The notes under the pieces: generated by a model
Databases searched by the model: none
What the model was told of the DNA's origin: nothing
Seen by the model: only the letters and a program-made list of their open reading frames with translations
Made by a program: the position numbers and the translations under genes
Assembly (NCBI RefSeq): GCF_027596085.1
Contig: NC_072457.1
Location: 27,430,831-27,494,830 of the forward strand
From: Anoplopoma fimbria
Lineage: Eukaryota; Chordata; Actinopteri; Perciformes; Anoplopomatidae
DNA: 64,000 nt
Reading direction: 5' to 3'
In this document: in pieces, positions 63,254 to 64,000 of the stretch
How the letters are laid out: each line of letters begins with the position of its first letter
Numbering within the stretch: position 1 is the stretch's first letter

Positions 63254-64000
63254 GTTCATTTATTTTCATAACCCCGTAACTGCTGTATCCAAAAAGATAA
63301 AACTACAAAAAAACATTTGTTTTTGTGTGGAGATCAGGTTTTGAATGGGTCCTGCCTCAAGTTGCTCTCCTTCTGCTTTGCAATTTTCCAGACAAAAAGA
63401 AACAATCTGTGTTTTTTTGTTGCCCAGATACCACACAAAGAGAGAAAGAAAAAAACGAAAAAAAAAAAAAACACTATTAAAGTTCTGAGAGGCATTTTTG
63501 GGAGGTTTCTTCATTTGGTGTTAGATGTGCCATGACATGCCTTGTTTACATTTGAAATTGGGAGAAAGGACTTTCAGATCATCCAATTAAAGTTGTACCC
63601 CTCCAGAGACCCAATGCCCTTCCTCTCCTCAGCTTATTGGGCAGCACCCACTGAGAAAAAGCATTTGACTGCATTAACAGTAAATGAGGCCAACGTTTTG
63701 TTCGCTTTGTTCATTAAAGCCCCATTCTGAAGATGATAAAATTGACAACAGTCAGCAGCATGAACTTCCAAATTTGCGCTCTTAATTTGACATTTTTCAT
63801 ATTTTCGGAGATTGGTGGTGGTAATTGAATACATTTATAAAAACAAAAACAGATATTGTAACGGTTCAACTGGCAATATAAAAAAGATGTATGATAGCCT
63901 GCTATTTCAGCACTGTCTCCAATGATCATCGTTTAGGAGCACCTACTGTGTTTTTAATATCCTGTAAATCTAATTAAGAAGCAATACTGTGGTTTTGGAG
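63254..64000. other. Non-coding window end
   Basis: No gene seen; a poly(A) run lies near 63457-63470. Confidence 0.45.

Overview
This window reads as nuclear DNA from a ray-finned (teleost) fish. It has spliced vertebrate genes with GT-AG introns, long (CA)n and (GA)n tracts, several repeat families typical of teleosts, and a large AT-rich tandem-repeat field. Four protein-coding genes can be assembled exon by exon with consistent reading phase: a type I keratin on the + strand, and smap1, cenpk and lbx1 on the - strand. I found no rRNA, tRNA, CRISPR array or prokaryotic-type operon. The exact species cannot be named from sequence alone.

Layout. 1-4240: non-coding, with a long CA microsatellite and an old interspersed repeat. 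4385-7249: type I keratin in eight coding exons. 7.4-12.0 kb: no gene, decayed repeats. 12.04-12.22 kb: an isolated GC-rich, promoter-like island with a CTCF-type motif. 12.8-20.6 kb: a field of short repeats built on palindromic ATACTATAGTAT cores separated by T tracts, interrupted by a likely solo LTR and by a 0.9-kb non-repeat segment. 21.86-29.77 kb: smap1 (ArfGAP with a clathrin box, membrane traffic), ten coding exons. 30.70-34.59 kb: cenpk (inner kinetochore, CCAN), ten coding exons, placed close upstream of smap1 in the same orientation. 35-41.5 kb: non-coding with microsatellites, a 26-bp minisatellite and possible regulatory blocks. 41.59-43.35 kb: lbx1 homeobox gene, two exons. 43.4-64 kb: no gene seen; a desert upstream of lbx1 with simple repeats, decayed transposons and low-repeat TAAT-rich blocks that could be developmental enhancers.

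The genes do not form a pathway. cenpk and smap1 are housekeeping neighbours with CpG/CRE-type promoters, the cenpk promoter also carrying a CDE/CHR-like cell-cycle motif. lbx1 has the usual setting of a developmental regulator, a small gene next to a large gene-free region. The most unusual local signals are a perfect 14-bp hairpin whose loop holds the 5' splice site of an in-frame smap1 exon, the palindromic tandem-repeat field, an obligatory 8-nt microexon and an 11-bp repeat in the keratin gene, and a 227-bp Tc1/mariner-type MITE ending about 20 bp from a smap1 splice donor.
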